Shown: positions 53,469 to 62,680 of the stretch, one piece after another
How the letters are laid out: the number at the start of each line of letters is the position of its first letter
Position numbering within the stretch: position 1 is the first letter of the stretch
NCBI GenBank assembly: GCA_051278195.1
Contig: JBNMQM010000001.1
Coordinates: 248,001-312,000 of the forward strand
Source: JAHRVQ01 sp051278195
GTDB lineage: Bacteria; Pseudomonadota; Gammaproteobacteria; Pseudomonadales; Azotimanducaceae
Length of the DNA stretch: 64,000 nucleotides
Reading direction: 5' to 3'
Program-made: the position numbers and the translations under genes
Notes under the pieces: generated by a model
What the model was told of the DNA's origin: nothing
What the model saw: only the letters and a program-made list of their open reading frames with translations
Database searches by the model: none

Positions 53469-54434
53469 CTACCAGGCATACGCTTCTGGTGAGGTGCCGC
53501 AGGGTGGGAAGATACCATCAATGCGTTTGAGTACTTCTGGACTCAGACTGATATCAGGTACATGTAAAACAGAGCTGAGTTGTGCTGCTGCGCCTGGACC
53601 AACGATCGTCGCGGCAACCCCTGATTGATGTAGTAGCCAGGCTAATGCAATTGCGCTGGGCGATTCAGTTAGTTCATTGCATAGCATTTCAAACTGGTTC
53701 AGTTGATCGCTGCGAGCCTTGATCGCCTGTTGCATTTCTTCCGACCGGCGTCGACCGCCAGCAACGGTTTTTGATCCAGCAAGTAGGCCACCGGCAAGTG
53801 GGCTCCAGGGTATAAGCCCTAACCCGTACTCTAGGCAAGCCGGTAGTACCTCCATTTCTGCGCGACGTTCAATCAGGTTGTACAGCCCCTGTTCGGAAAT
53901 CAATCCCAGTTGCTGTCGGGCGATGGCTTTTTCGTTTGCTCGAGCAATCGCCCAACCAGGGAAGTTACTGGAGCCCACATAGGTGATTTTGCCCTGAGCG
54001 ATGAGCCGTTCCATGGCTTGCCAGATTTCTTCGATCGGTGTGACGCGGTCTATGTGATGCATTTGATAAAGGTCTATGTGCTCAACGCCCAAGCGTTTTA
54101 GGCTCGCATCACAGGCCATCTGAATGTGACGTGCGGACAAGCCGCGGTCATTGATATCGTCTGACATCGGTTCGTGAACTTTGGTGGCAAGTACCAGTGT
54201 GTCTCGTCGTGTTCGATCTTCTGCGAGCCAATTGCCAAGAATCGTCTCGGTTGACCCAACACCTAGTGCGCCGCCATATTGATTTGCGGTGTCGACGAAA
54301 TTGATGCCGGCGTTTACCGCAATATTTAGAATCTCAAAGGAATCTGATTCAGATGTGCGAGGTCCAAAGTTCATGGTGCCAAGACATATTTGGCTTACTT
54401 GAAGCCCCGACCGACCCAGTTGTCTGTATTGCAT
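53469..54434 (-). CDS. Aldo/keto reductase
   Basis: 321 residues, NADP(H)-dependent. LGTMNFGPR near the start, catalytic Asp/Tyr in DTANQYGG, Lys in LVLATKVHE and His in DLYQMHHID. It belongs to the potassium-channel-beta/YajO-like AKR group. It converges on the hydrolase gene with a 15-nt gap. Confidence 0.92.
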   Translation of the reverse strand: MQYRQLGRSGLQVSQICLGTMNFGPRTSESDSFEILNIAVNAGINFVDTANQYGGALGVGSTETILGNWLAEDRTRRDTLVLATKVHEPMSDDINDRGLSARHIQMACDASLKRLGVEHIDLYQMHHIDRVTPIEEIWQAMERLIAQGKITYVGSSNFPGWAIARANEKAIARQQLGLISEQGLYNLIERRAEMEVLPACLEYGLGLIPWSPLAGGLLAGSKTVAGGRRRSEEMQQAIKARSDQLNQFEMLCNELTESPSAIALAWLLHQSGVAATIVGPGAAAQLSSVLHVPDISLSPEVLKRIDGIFPPCGTSPEAYAW

Positions 54435-54454
54435 AGTAGATTCCTTGACGCTTA

Positions 54455-55417
54455 CTAAGGTGCCCGCAGCGTTGGGCCGGTGACCAGGGTTTCGCTAGAG
54501 TCTGCAACGCAAAATCGGGCCACTCTCTGGGCTTGCTCTGACAGTTTTTTAAAGTCTTGGTAGCTTATCCCAGGCACAATGGGTTCTCTAAACCAGGGTG
54601 CGTAGAGCTCGAGATTGGGAATGGCCCTGGTTGCACTGGACACGTTCGGTGTGCCGCCGTGCCAAGCGCGGACATCGCGAATCATAACAGCGCCAGCGGG
54701 CGCTGGGCATACGGTGCTGAGTCGCATCCACTCGGGCTCGTTCTTGAGGCCGGGTATGTAAGTGCGTGATTTCTGTGTGCCAGGAATCTGCCGAGTGGGA
54801 CCGTTTAGTTTGGTGACATCTTGAGGCAAGAAGTTGACGCAAATATAGGGCGTCGGCAAATCGCGCACGGTGATTTGCCCCGATGGGTCATGAAAGGCAC
54901 TAAAAGGTGTTGTTTTATCATCTTTCCAATCTTGGACATCAGAATGTAATCGCTGATAGTCGACAGCGCCTGCAAGGCAAAAGTCGCCACTCGCTGCGCG
55001 AAGTGAATAGTTGGGTGAGCCGAATATCGCCGTCACAATTTTTGTCACCGCTGGAATATCGAGCAGCATCTGCCACTCCGGCCGATGCAGCTGACTGCGG
55101 GTCAGACTGGAGCCGCCGAATGAATATCGATGTGATCCACGATTGCCAGCATGCCCCTTGTCTAGATTGACGATCTCACCGACGACCTCGTCACAGCCCT
55201 TTTTTAGGAAATCGATTTGTTCGCTATCTAAAACATCGCCAATAACGACAAAGCCGTCGCGTTGGAAGAGCCGGATCGCTTGCTCAATATCAGTCGGACT
55301 CAAAATTTCCAGTCCTTTAATACCGTTATTGGCGTCCAAGTGCTTTCGTAGGGAGATGACTTCTGGGTCGTCTTGCGACTTGTCAGCCCAACCGATCGTG
55401 TTATTTGTGTTTATCAT
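54455..55417 (-). CDS. Phytanoyl-CoA dioxygenase (PhyH)-family protein
   Basis: 320 residues from ATG 55417. The iron site is in RLHSDVQDWKDD (HxD) with the distal His in RAWHGGTPN, then SSATRAIPNLELYAPWF holds the probable 2-oxoglutarate Arg. GAGGC precedes the ATG. Hydroxylates an unknown substrate with Fe(II) and 2-oxoglutarate. It lies 20 nt upstream (in reading direction) of the aldo/keto reductase, so they may be cotranscribed. Confidence 0.85.
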   Translation of the reverse strand: MINTNNTIGWADKSQDDPEVISLRKHLDANNGIKGLEILSPTDIEQAIRLFQRDGFVVIGDVLDSEQIDFLKKGCDEVVGEIVNLDKGHAGNRGSHRYSFGGSSLTRSQLHRPEWQMLLDIPAVTKIVTAIFGSPNYSLRAASGDFCLAGAVDYQRLHSDVQDWKDDKTTPFSAFHDPSGQITVRDLPTPYICVNFLPQDVTKLNGPTRQIPGTQKSRTYIPGLKNEPEWMRLSTVCPAPAGAVMIRDVRAWHGGTPNVSSATRAIPNLELYAPWFREPIVPGISYQDFKKLSEQAQRVARFCVADSSETLVTGPTLRAP

Positions 55418-55513
55418 ATCAAGCCTCGAATTGCTGTCACTCGGCTTACACCATAATATAGATTTCGGTGCGGATGCCAATCGCATGTATGCTTGCGGTA
55501 AGGAGAATTATCT

Positions 55514-56020
55514 ATGACGCTTCAAGACTTAGGCGCGATTGGAGAACTGATTGGCGGGATTGCCGTGATTGTTTCTTTTATCTATCTGGCGCTGCAGGTT
55601 CGGCATGGTATGCGGGGCTACAGAAGTAACATTACGCAGGAAGTGACTAATCACTTTTCTCGGTTACAGTTCGAAATCGCCAAAGATACTGAGCTCTTAG
55701 AGGTCTGGTATCGGGCCGAACGTGGCGAGGATTTGACTGACTTTGAGCAGCGGCGTGTGACTCAAATTGTGAGCAGTTATATGATCGCTTTCGAAAATAT
55801 GTTCTTTCAATATCAAGAAGGCATGATGGATACTGATGGATATGAGGCGAGACGACCCAGCATGGCCTTTATTCTGAGCTATTCAGGGGCTCAAAAGTGG
55901 TGGAACAATTACGGCAGTACCCAACACCCACATAAGTTCGTGCAGGAGGTGGAACAGGTCATAAAAGAATTTCGCGAGCACGTTCAATCACCGTTAACGC
56001 GGCGGCAATTAAAAACCTGA
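55514..56020 (+). CDS. Small membrane-anchored protein of unknown function
   Basis: 168 residues. A short N-terminal segment (AIGELIGGIAVIVSFIYLALQV) anchors a helical cytoplasmic domain with HFSRLQFEIAKDTELLEVWY. I recognise the layout as a widespread marine-bacterial hypothetical family but know no function. AAGGAG about 11 nt before ATG 55514. Convergent with the next gene, overlapping by 12 nt. Confidence 0.75.
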   Translation: MTLQDLGAIGELIGGIAVIVSFIYLALQVRHGMRGYRSNITQEVTNHFSRLQFEIAKDTELLEVWYRAERGEDLTDFEQRRVTQIVSSYMIAFENMFFQYQEGMMDTDGYEARRPSMAFILSYSGAQKWWNNYGSTQHPHKFVQEVEQVIKEFREHVQSPLTRRQLKT

Positions 56021-56398
56021 AATGGTCGCGAATCGGACCGTGGGCTTCGTGTTCACCGCTAATAGATTCTGAATGAGGCGGTGTAAGCGGCTGGAGAGAT
56101 CGATATTGGAATCGAATTGAGTGCCATTTGGATCAGGTTTGGGCAGGTCCATGCCGATGCATATAGATCCCGCTTGCATAACCCTGGCGCTGAAAAGCTT
56201 GTCAGCGCTTCGAAAAGCCGGGTCGCACAATAGAATTTTGACATCTGCGGTTTTCGCCAACATTCGGGCAGACTCGAGATCCTGAACCCACATAGCGGTC
56301 AGGCCGAGTGACTTCAGTACATCGTTGGTGCTTCGATAGGTTTCCTGATAGTCACTGACCAGTAGCACTTGGCAGTCATTTTGTCTCTTGTTGTGCAC
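56009..56398 (-). CDS. Response-regulator-like (pseudo-receiver) protein
   Basis: 129 residues from GTG 56398. VLLVSDYQETYRSTNDVL, then ILLCDPAFRSADK resembles a receiver domain with Asp in CDPAF, but the acidic pair near the first strand (SDYQ) is incomplete and no Lys is clear. No output domain. It could be a degenerate receiver or a small signalling partner. Weakly supported. Confidence 0.5.
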   Translation of the reverse strand: MHNKRQNDCQVLLVSDYQETYRSTNDVLKSLGLTAMWVQDLESARMLAKTADVKILLCDPAFRSADKLFSARVMQAGSICIGMDLPKPDPNGTQFDSNIDLSSRLHRLIQNLLAVNTKPTVRFATISGF

Positions 56399-56550
56399 GG
56401 TGTTCTTTGACCTTTGCTCTGCTTTGTCCTAGTAAAAGCAATATTCGAGCCATATCTATAAGGTATTGAAAAATATCAATAAAACTAAAATATCCGTGTT
56501 TATGTCATTATCAAAGTGACGACTTGGTCACACTTTTCGGACCTATTGGG

Positions 56551-57582
56551 TCACGAAGCGCCGAGAGATAGTAGGTTGTCGACGGGTTCATAGAGCGCTT
56601 CCAGATACGCAATGTCCTCGGCCTCGAGAGTCAACTGAGCTGCTGCGACCAGGCCATCAAGTTGCTCTACTTTGGAGACCCCGACGACTGGGCATGTTAT
56701 TGCTTTTTTGTTGAGTAACCAGGCGATGGCGATTTGAGCAGACTTAACGCCGTACTTTTCAGCGATGCTATCGACCCGTGCAGCGATATCAAAGTCCCTG
56801 CGACCACGGTAGAGGCTTTCTGTTCTGCTGCGATCCTGTCCACTTGAGCGGGTCGTGGTGCCCCCGTCGAAACTGCCTTTATAAGCGCCCGCCAAAATGC
56901 CTCTTGCGAGGGGGGACCAGGGCGTCACGGCCACACCTGACTTTTCGCAGTACGGGATCATTTCTCGTTCTTCCTCGCGGTAGATGAGATTGTAGTGGTT
57001 CTGCATCGAGACGAAGCGGGTCCAGCCCGATCGCTCTGCTAGCATCTGCATCTCGACAAATTGCCAAGAGAACATCGAAGATGCTCCCAGGTAGAGCGCC
57101 TTGCCAGCTTTGACGACATCATTTAGTGCTTCTAAAGTTTCTTCTAGTGGCGTTACTGCAGCGCCAGGTATCGAGTGTGGGTGTCTGTGAATGATGAGTT
57201 GATCTACGTAGTCGTGACCTAATCGCTGCAATGACTGGTCAACACTTTCCATGATGTGTTTCCGCGATAGGCCGCTCTGATTCGGCTTGCGTCCCATGGG
57301 AAAAGAAACTTTGGTGGTGAGGACATATTCGTCCCGGCTCAATAACTGGTTCAGAAGTTTTCCGACAACCTCCTCCGACGCACCAAGACCATAAACGTTA
57401 GCGCAATCAAAATAGTTCAGGCCATGGTCAATGGCGGCCTTAAATATCGGTTCTGCTGCTTTCGCGTCTAGTGTCCAGTCGCCCTGGTGGCCGCGTCCCG
57501 GCTCGCCAAAATTCATTGTGCCTAGGCAGAGTTCGCTTACCATTAGTCCAGAGCTGCGACCAAGTTGTATGGGTTTTAGCAT
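56551..57582 (-). CDS. Aldo/keto reductase
   Basis: 343 residues. LGTMNFGEPGRGHQGDWTLD at the start, Asp/Tyr in DCANVYG, Lys in YVLTTKVS, His in LIIHRHP. ATG 57582 is preceded by AGGAGG, an excellent Shine-Dalgarno. A second AKR of the same broad group lies at 53469-54434. Substrate unknown. Divergent from the BigR-like regulator across an AT-rich promoter region. Confidence 0.92.
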   Translation of the reverse strand: MLKPIQLGRSSGLMVSELCLGTMNFGEPGRGHQGDWTLDAKAAEPIFKAAIDHGLNYFDCANVYGLGASEEVVGKLLNQLLSRDEYVLTTKVSFPMGRKPNQSGLSRKHIMESVDQSLQRLGHDYVDQLIIHRHPHSIPGAAVTPLEETLEALNDVVKAGKALYLGASSMFSWQFVEMQMLAERSGWTRFVSMQNHYNLIYREEEREMIPYCEKSGVAVTPWSPLARGILAGAYKGSFDGGTTTRSSGQDRSRTESLYRGRRDFDIAARVDSIAEKYGVKSAQIAIAWLLNKKAITCPVVGVSKVEQLDGLVAAAQLTLEAEDIAYLEALYEPVDNLLSLGAS

Positions 57583-57685
57583 GAGTTCCTCCTGTTCTTA
57601 TTCGCGTTTGTCTCGCATTCTATGTCATGAGCTTTGCCATCGGATAGGGTGCTTTTAGTAATATTAAAATATACTAATTAAGTAA

Positions 57686-57718
57686 TTGCTAATTTATAAA
57701 TATCTAATATAATAGATA
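57686..57718 (+). promoter_or_regulatory. Promoter with overlapping palindrome upstream of the ArsR-family gene
   Basis: TTGCTA (57686-57691) and TATAAT (57708-57713) are spaced by 16 nt, an excellent sigma-70 promoter. TATCTA (57701-57706) and TAGATA (57713-57718) form an inverted repeat over the -10, where binding of the repressor would block transcription. The surrounding 75 bp are very AT-rich. Confidence 0.65.
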
Positions 57719-57749
57719 CCGAGATGACATTTTGCTGCTGCAGGGGCGT

Positions 57750-58064
57750 ATGGCGAAACTAATGATCAATATGGACCAAATGGCTGAAAATGCTGCGGCG
57801 GCGTCTTCGCTGATGAAACAGCTGTCGAATCAAAACCGACTCATGATCCTTTGTACGTTACTGGAAGCGGAGGTTTCGGTGAGCGAGTTGAATCAGATGA
57901 TTCCCTTGAGCCAGAGCGCCTTATCACAACATTTATCTTCGCTGCGTGAAGCGGGGTTAGTGGCAACGAGACGGGAATCACAAACCATCTACTACCGACT
58001 AAAGGGTGATCATGCCCAGCAAGTCATAGAGGTTTTGCACAAAATATATTGTCCTCAACCATAA
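57750..58064 (+). CDS. ArsR-family persulfide sensor, BigR/SqrR-like
   Basis: 104 residues from ATG 57750. Winged helix with LSNQNRLMILCTLLEAEVSV and LSQSALSQHLSSLREAGLVA. Cys35 (LMILCTL) and Cys101 (IYCPQP) are 66 residues apart, matching the redox pair of BigR and SqrR, which form a tetrasulfide link on sulfane sulfur and release DNA. The next gene encodes a rhodanese 38 nt downstream, as in known sulfide-response operons. It probably represses itself and the rhodanese. Confidence 0.85.
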   Translation: MAKLMINMDQMAENAAAASSLMKQLSNQNRLMILCTLLEAEVSVSELNQMIPLSQSALSQHLSSLREAGLVATRRESQTIYYRLKGDHAQQVIEVLHKIYCPQP

Positions 58065-58102
58065 TGCGTTAGCGCATTAGACTTTCATTTTAGGAGACCG
58101 AG

Positions 58103-58459
58103 ATGAAATCAGAAAATACAATTCATGTTCAAACCTTCGGCTCGCTGAATGATGCACTTGTGATCGATGTCCGAACGCCTGTGGAGTACGCGCAGCAATT
58201 CTTAGCAGGGAGTCGCAATATTCCGCTTGCAGAGCTTCGGGCAGATCACGTTAAGGTGCTGGCACTTGAAGGCCAGGATTCAGTTTACTTGCTATGTGGT
58301 ACAGGGATGCGTGCGAGTAAAGCTGCTGCACAACTGCGCGACCTGTTACCTCAGGCCTTGGTCGTAATCGAGGGCGGTATTGAAGCCATGGAGGCTGCGG
58401 GGCATGAGCTTGTCAAAGGCGCTGGTCGGGGCCGGACTTTGTTTTGCGAGTATCACTGA
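58103..58459 (+). CDS. Single-domain rhodanese (sulfurtransferase)
   Basis: 118 residues. VIDVRTPVEYAQQFLAGSRNIP and the active-site loop CGTGMRASKAA with the catalytic Cys are standard. Transfers sulfane sulfur, probably lowering persulfide levels. Second gene of the BigR-like operon. AGGAG precedes ATG 58103. Confidence 0.92.
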   Translation: MKSENTIHVQTFGSLNDALVIDVRTPVEYAQQFLAGSRNIPLAELRADHVKVLALEGQDSVYLLCGTGMRASKAAAQLRDLLPQALVVIEGGIEAMEAAGHELVKGAGRGRTLFCEYH

Positions 58460-58743
58460 CACTTGCGACATGGCTATGCTGTTGGTAAAGATGCCCTGGA
58501 ACAACAATGCCGCCGCGACATAATTGTCTTTAGCCTCGCTAGGCTAATTTCCCCGATAGCTGATTTTACCAAAAAATAGTCAGGTCTATTTTTTGACCTC
58601 AGCGGCTGGTCAATTTCGGATGGTCTAAGCACTCGATGCTAATGTTCATTTTGGCGGCTGAATATGTCGGGTGGATAAGGTCGCTGCCATCAGTCAATGG
58701 ATCCTGTTAGTCTGGGCCAATCAAGTCACTTTGGAGATAGTTC

Positions 58744-59871
58744 ATGGCAGAAGAAGTCAGGATGGCATATCCGGATCTTCGGCATCCTTTTGAAAAGAAG
58801 CCGATTCATGGAGAGGGTAGCGCAACTGCCTTGTACGCAGGGAAGGTCATCGAAATTGAACGGACTCTGGATTCCGATAGTCTATGGGTGACGCCAGAAG
58901 ACTTAACTCGCATTAATGGGTTTGAGTTAAAGCCCGAAGGCGCATGTTTTGAAGCGCTGTGTATCCCGCTCGGAAGTGGATCAAAGCTCATAAAGGTAGA
59001 GGGCGACCAACAATGGTTTGATCTCTTGGGTTTTGCTGACTGGCTTGAGCAGCCTTATGTTGCCGATTCTGAAAACCGGGTCTGGAGCTTCGGTGAGGTG
59101 CCGGCGAAACGTGAAAGCATGATGGCAAACGCGATGGCGCCGGAGTTTGAAGTGTTGGACCGTGAGGGCAAGGTTGTCCGAATGTCCGACTACAAAGGCA
59201 AAAAAGCGCTGATCATTACCTGGTCCTCCTGGTGAGGATGCCAACTTGATGTGCCCGTGTGGCAACATATCTATGAAGAGCTGAACGACCCTAATTTCGT
59301 CATTATTTCTGCGGCACAAGATACTGGAGGCGAGGCTGTAGCCGGGCCGATCTTTGATGCAGCCAATGCAACCTACGTCCAGATCGTTGATGTCAATCAT
59401 ACCATCAGCAGCGCGTTTAACTTTGTCAACGTCCCAGCAGCAGCCTGGGTGGACGAGTTAGGCAAGATCGTGCGGATTGACGAAGGCACTTATGCCAAGA
59501 CCCACCCGTTCGGTGGTAATGATGTCTATGCACCCGCCCTAATGGACTGGGTTAAAAACGGCGAGAACAGTGAGTATGTCCAAGCGACGACGACGGTAAC
59601 GAAGAATATTCGTGCGCAAAGCTTTGACGAGCTAAAAGCTGAAGCAGCGTTTCGCTTAGGTAACTTCTTTCGTGAATATGGTGATGTGGATAAGACCGAG
59701 TTCTATTGGGAAATGGCCAAGGCGTTAAACCCCGGCAGTGTGAATTACATTCGTCAGAATTTGACCTTGTCAGCTGAAGGTTCGGCCGGTGAGTCTTTCA
59801 TGAAAATGATAGGTGAGTATGTCGGCGAGGGTAGAGACTATTACCGCCCGTTGGACTTGTCTGAGAAATAG
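58744..59871 (+). CDS. Predicted selenoprotein: redoxin (AhpC/TSA-Trx fold) with TGA=Sec164
   Basis: A 375-residue protein if TGA 59233-59235 is read as Sec. The first 163 residues contain a distinct N-terminal domain and the start of a redoxin fold (APEFEVLDREGKVVRMSDYKG, then ALIITWSSW). After the TGA the frame continues GCQLDVPVWQHIYEELNDPN, the expected helix after the active site, then the cis-Pro region FNVPAAAW-like VNVPAAAWVDELG and a C-terminal helical extension. The active site is U-G-C in place of a Cys. A hairpin follows at SECIS distance. GGAG is upstream of ATG 58744. No signal peptide. Confidence 0.85.
59249..59268 (+). promoter_or_regulatory. Bacterial SECIS candidate for the redoxin gene
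   Basis: ATG-TGCC (59249-59255) pairs with GGCA (59261-59264) and CAT (59266-59268), with one bulged A, giving a 7-bp stem around the loop CGTGT. The loop starts 20 nt after the TGA. It shares CGTG in the loop with the hairpin in the GrdB-like gene. The bulge makes this one weaker. Confidence 0.65.
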
Positions 59872-60021
59872 GTGGCTGAGAAATAGAAAGCCGGCTGTGA
59901 AGGTGATTGTGCCTTTACTGTCGACTGTGTGAGGTAACATTTCCTGACAACGCCAAACTATGCTGAAAATGCAGTTCAGCCTGACTTTCAATTTTAAGTT
60001 TTCAAAACCTTGGAGCTAGCC

Positions 60022-60273
60022 ATGAATCGATCGACTCCACTTCATATTCTGCCGGCCGCAACACTAATCCTTGCCATCACGGCGTGTGGTGGAACAACTG
60101 AGCCTGCTTCTGAAGCTGTATCGGAAGTTGATGCTCCGACGGCGGTAGCTGCTAAGCCTGCTTACAATCCTTTGGCAGCCGAGCAGCAATTGATTCGTGA
60201 CGCTGCGGCCGTCCAGGGGATTCTGGACAAAGACGCGGCGCGTAAGAAGCAAGCTGTAGAAGATGCTAACTGA
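60022..60273 (+). CDS. Small predicted lipoprotein
   Basis: 83 residues from ATG 60022 (GGAG 7 nt upstream). Signal peptide LPAATLILAITAC ends in a lipobox ITAC. The mature part is Ala/Glu-rich (SEAVSEVDAPTAVAAKP) with a basic C-terminal helix. Function unknown; possibly an outer-membrane-anchored helper of an envelope complex. Confidence 0.75.
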   Translation: MNRSTPLHILPAATLILAITACGGTTEPASEAVSEVDAPTAVAAKPAYNPLAAEQQLIRDAAAVQGILDKDAARKKQAVEDAN

Positions 60274-60573
60274 TCCTAGGGGCGGCGCTGCGGCATTGTT
60301 AGCCGCTTGGTTTATCTGTTGCCACCGTTGTTACCTGCCTTTCCAGTGAAATAGTTTTACGTCTAGATGGTTGCTATACATCCACTTTCCATCTGTGTGG
60401 GTCGTTCGGTGTGGGCGTGTTACGAACGAAAATCATTACCCGCTTAATACCCCCGGGTTTTTGACTGACAGTCTAAAAAAGTAGGTCCGCTGTAATTTTA
60501 CGACCTCGGTTCCACTAACGCGTCATTCTAGTCGCGGTCGATAAAAATCAAAATCAATTCAGGGAACCAGTTT
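60274..60573. other. 300-bp stretch without a gene
   Basis: No supported ORF, RNA gene or strong hairpin was seen between the lipoprotein and the broken periplasmic protein. Confidence 0.6.
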
Positions 60574-61039
60574 ATGTCTATTCTTAGGAAATTTAGTTTA
60601 CTGCTATTGGTCACTTTTGCATCTGCTGTCCAAGCAGAAGAAGTAACCCCGCTGCGCACGATTCATCCGGGTACAGTACCGGTGTTTGAACAACTTGTGC
60701 AGCGATATAAAGCTGCCGCAGAAAAATTAGGTAATCGACCAAACTGGTTTGCCTGTTCCCCAGGGATTGGCAACGATCTCCAGTAGGATCTCGGATCACC
60801 TGTTACGTCATTCGGTTTGTTTGCAGACATGTCTGACGATGTTTTCACCGCCTTCGGCATGGAAGAGGCGCGAAAAGTGGGCGCAATAGCCAACCATGCC
60901 AGTACCAGCACGGCTCAAGGCAGCCTTTGGTGACAAGAAGGGTGAGCGTATTTGGCAAGGCAATATCGACGTCGTTGAGTCTATGGAGACGAGCGTGAGT
61001 TGTCTTCGCTTGGACTTAAGTCACCTGCCAGAAAGCTAA
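60574..61039 (+). pseudogene. Broken exported protein gene of unknown family
   Basis: ATG 60574 encodes a signal peptide (LLLLVTFASAVQAEE) and 70 residues to TAG 60784-60786. The frame beyond the stop remains coherent (GSPVTSFGLFADMSDDVFTA) until an extra G near 60919 shifts it, after which DKKGERIWQGNIDVVESMET continues to TAA 61037-61039. Two lesions indicate a pseudogene of a periplasmic protein. I do not recognise the family. Confidence 0.75.
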
Positions 61040-61219
61040 AGTTTCATTCTTGCGGACCAGTGCTGGCTGATTTTTTATCAGCACAGTCGGCATTGATCGC
61101 ACGTAAGTTTGAAACACTTTTTTCTCGTTAGTACGCCCGCGTTAATATGACTTGCCTAATTTCCCCTTTCTATACCATCGCCACGTCGTTTACTCGCAGC
61201 AGTTCTTACTCAGAAGTGT

Positions 61220-62458
61220 CTATTTAGAAGTGCTTATCCAGCAGTTGGCCATGCCGCGAAAGCTCGGTATGGCGTGGTAGGTGTATCCTTTGTCACTAAG
61301 CGCTAGGTTCGGATAGCGTCTTAGTAAGCCTAGGATTGCCTCTTGTGCTTCTACCCGAGCGAGGTGGGCGCCGAGACACAAATGCCTGCCGCCACCAAAT
61401 GACTGGTGATGGTTGTCAGCGCGGGTAATATCAAACTTGTCGGGGTTGGGATAGACACTTGGATCCCGATTGGCGGCTGCGAGTGAGGTGTTTAATGACT
61501 CGCCTTTCTGGACCGGGCAGCCTGCGATATCGATATCGCGATTTGCAATACGTGCGGAGTTCACCACGGGCGAATCGTAACGCAGCATTTCCTCTACCGC
61601 ATTTTTAATCATGCTGGGATCATCACGTAGACTCTGGAGTTGATTCGGGTTTTCCAATAACGCTTTCACGCCGTTGCCGATCAGATCGGTCGTTGTGACA
61701 TTGCCTGCGATGAGCAGAAGATTGCATTGACGAACCATCTCGTCGACGGTGAGCTTATCACCGTCTGTTTTGGCTCGAATCATGTCGGAAATCAAGTCGT
61801 CTCCCATATCGTCGCGGCGAGTTTCAATTTCGGCAACAAAAAATTGCTCTAGGGATTTTCCTGCTGCGTCACCTACTGCCTTTTCTTCTTCCGAGGCAAA
61901 GGGGTTGAAGCTAACCTTTACTGCCTCATCCGACCAGTATTTAAATTTGTCATGCATTGACGGATCAATACCGAGTAGCTCTGCGATAACGACTGTTGGC
62001 ACTGGTCCGGCGAAATCATTGATCAGGTCAAATTCTTCTGAGTTGATTTTGTCCAACGCCTGGTCGACCACGACCCTCGCTCGGTCACGCCATTGTTCGA
62101 CTGCTGCTGGTGTGAAAGATGCGCTAACCAGTGAGCGCAGGCGACGATGGTCTGGTTCGTCCATTAACAGCATTGAGGGATCTTCATCATCGCGTAGGCC
62201 CTGACCGAGTAGTTCTCGCATAAAAGTTCCTGGATTACCCTTGCGCGGGTCGCTCCAAAAATTCGGGTCTCGTAGTATCGCCTTAACGTCATCATGGTGG
62301 GTATAGATGAAGCGCTTTAGTTGTGTGTCTTCGTGTACTGGCGTCGCTGTTTGGATGCGCTTGAGAACAGCGTAAGGGTCTAATCGGAAGGCATCATCCA
62401 AGGGCGTCAGCGCAATGCCTTCAGGCAGGTTTTTTGGGTCCTTCACAGTGTCAGTCAT
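61220..62458 (-). CDS. Cytochrome P450
   Basis: 412 residues from ATG 62458 (an ATG at 62530 adds unlikely residues). The I-helix segment LLIAGNVTTTDLIGNG, the ExxR helix VEEMLRYDSPV, and the heme-binding FGGGRHLCLGAHLAR with the proximal Cys are all present. A soluble bacterial class-I P450. The redox partners (ferredoxin and reductase) are not adjacent. Substrate unknown. Confidence 0.93.
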   Translation of the reverse strand: MTDTVKDPKNLPEGIALTPLDDAFRLDPYAVLKRIQTATPVHEDTQLKRFIYTHHDDVKAILRDPNFWSDPRKGNPGTFMRELLGQGLRDDEDPSMLLMDEPDHRRLRSLVSASFTPAAVEQWRDRARVVVDQALDKINSEEFDLINDFAGPVPTVVIAELLGIDPSMHDKFKYWSDEAVKVSFNPFASEEEKAVGDAAGKSLEQFFVAEIETRRDDMGDDLISDMIRAKTDGDKLTVDEMVRQCNLLLIAGNVTTTDLIGNGVKALLENPNQLQSLRDDPSMIKNAVEEMLRYDSPVVNSARIANRDIDIAGCPVQKGESLNTSLAAANRDPSVYPNPDKFDITRADNHHQSFGGGRHLCLGAHLARVEAQEAILGLLRRYPNLALSDKGYTYHAIPSFRGMANCWISTSK

Positions 62459-62680
62459 ACGCTTTCTTCTCGATATCAATAGAGATGCTTTGCAAAAAAG
62501 CAGTTTGGCACTAGTCGAGGTGCTATCCAATGGCTTATTGGTGCCCTAAAGCCGTCTCGAAATATGGCGACATGGCTAGGTCCAGTCGATCAGTACGGTA
62601 GCTTCGAAGGCCCTAATTTGCGTCCCTTTTGGTCTTGAATTGGTTACAATGCGCGGCTTCCAGCCAACTAGCTAATTCCT

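Noticed and set aside
59251..59871. Separate 206-residue gene after the TGA
   Set aside because: It lacks a Shine-Dalgarno and starts within the conserved redoxin helix, in frame with the upstream ORF, so it is the same protein.
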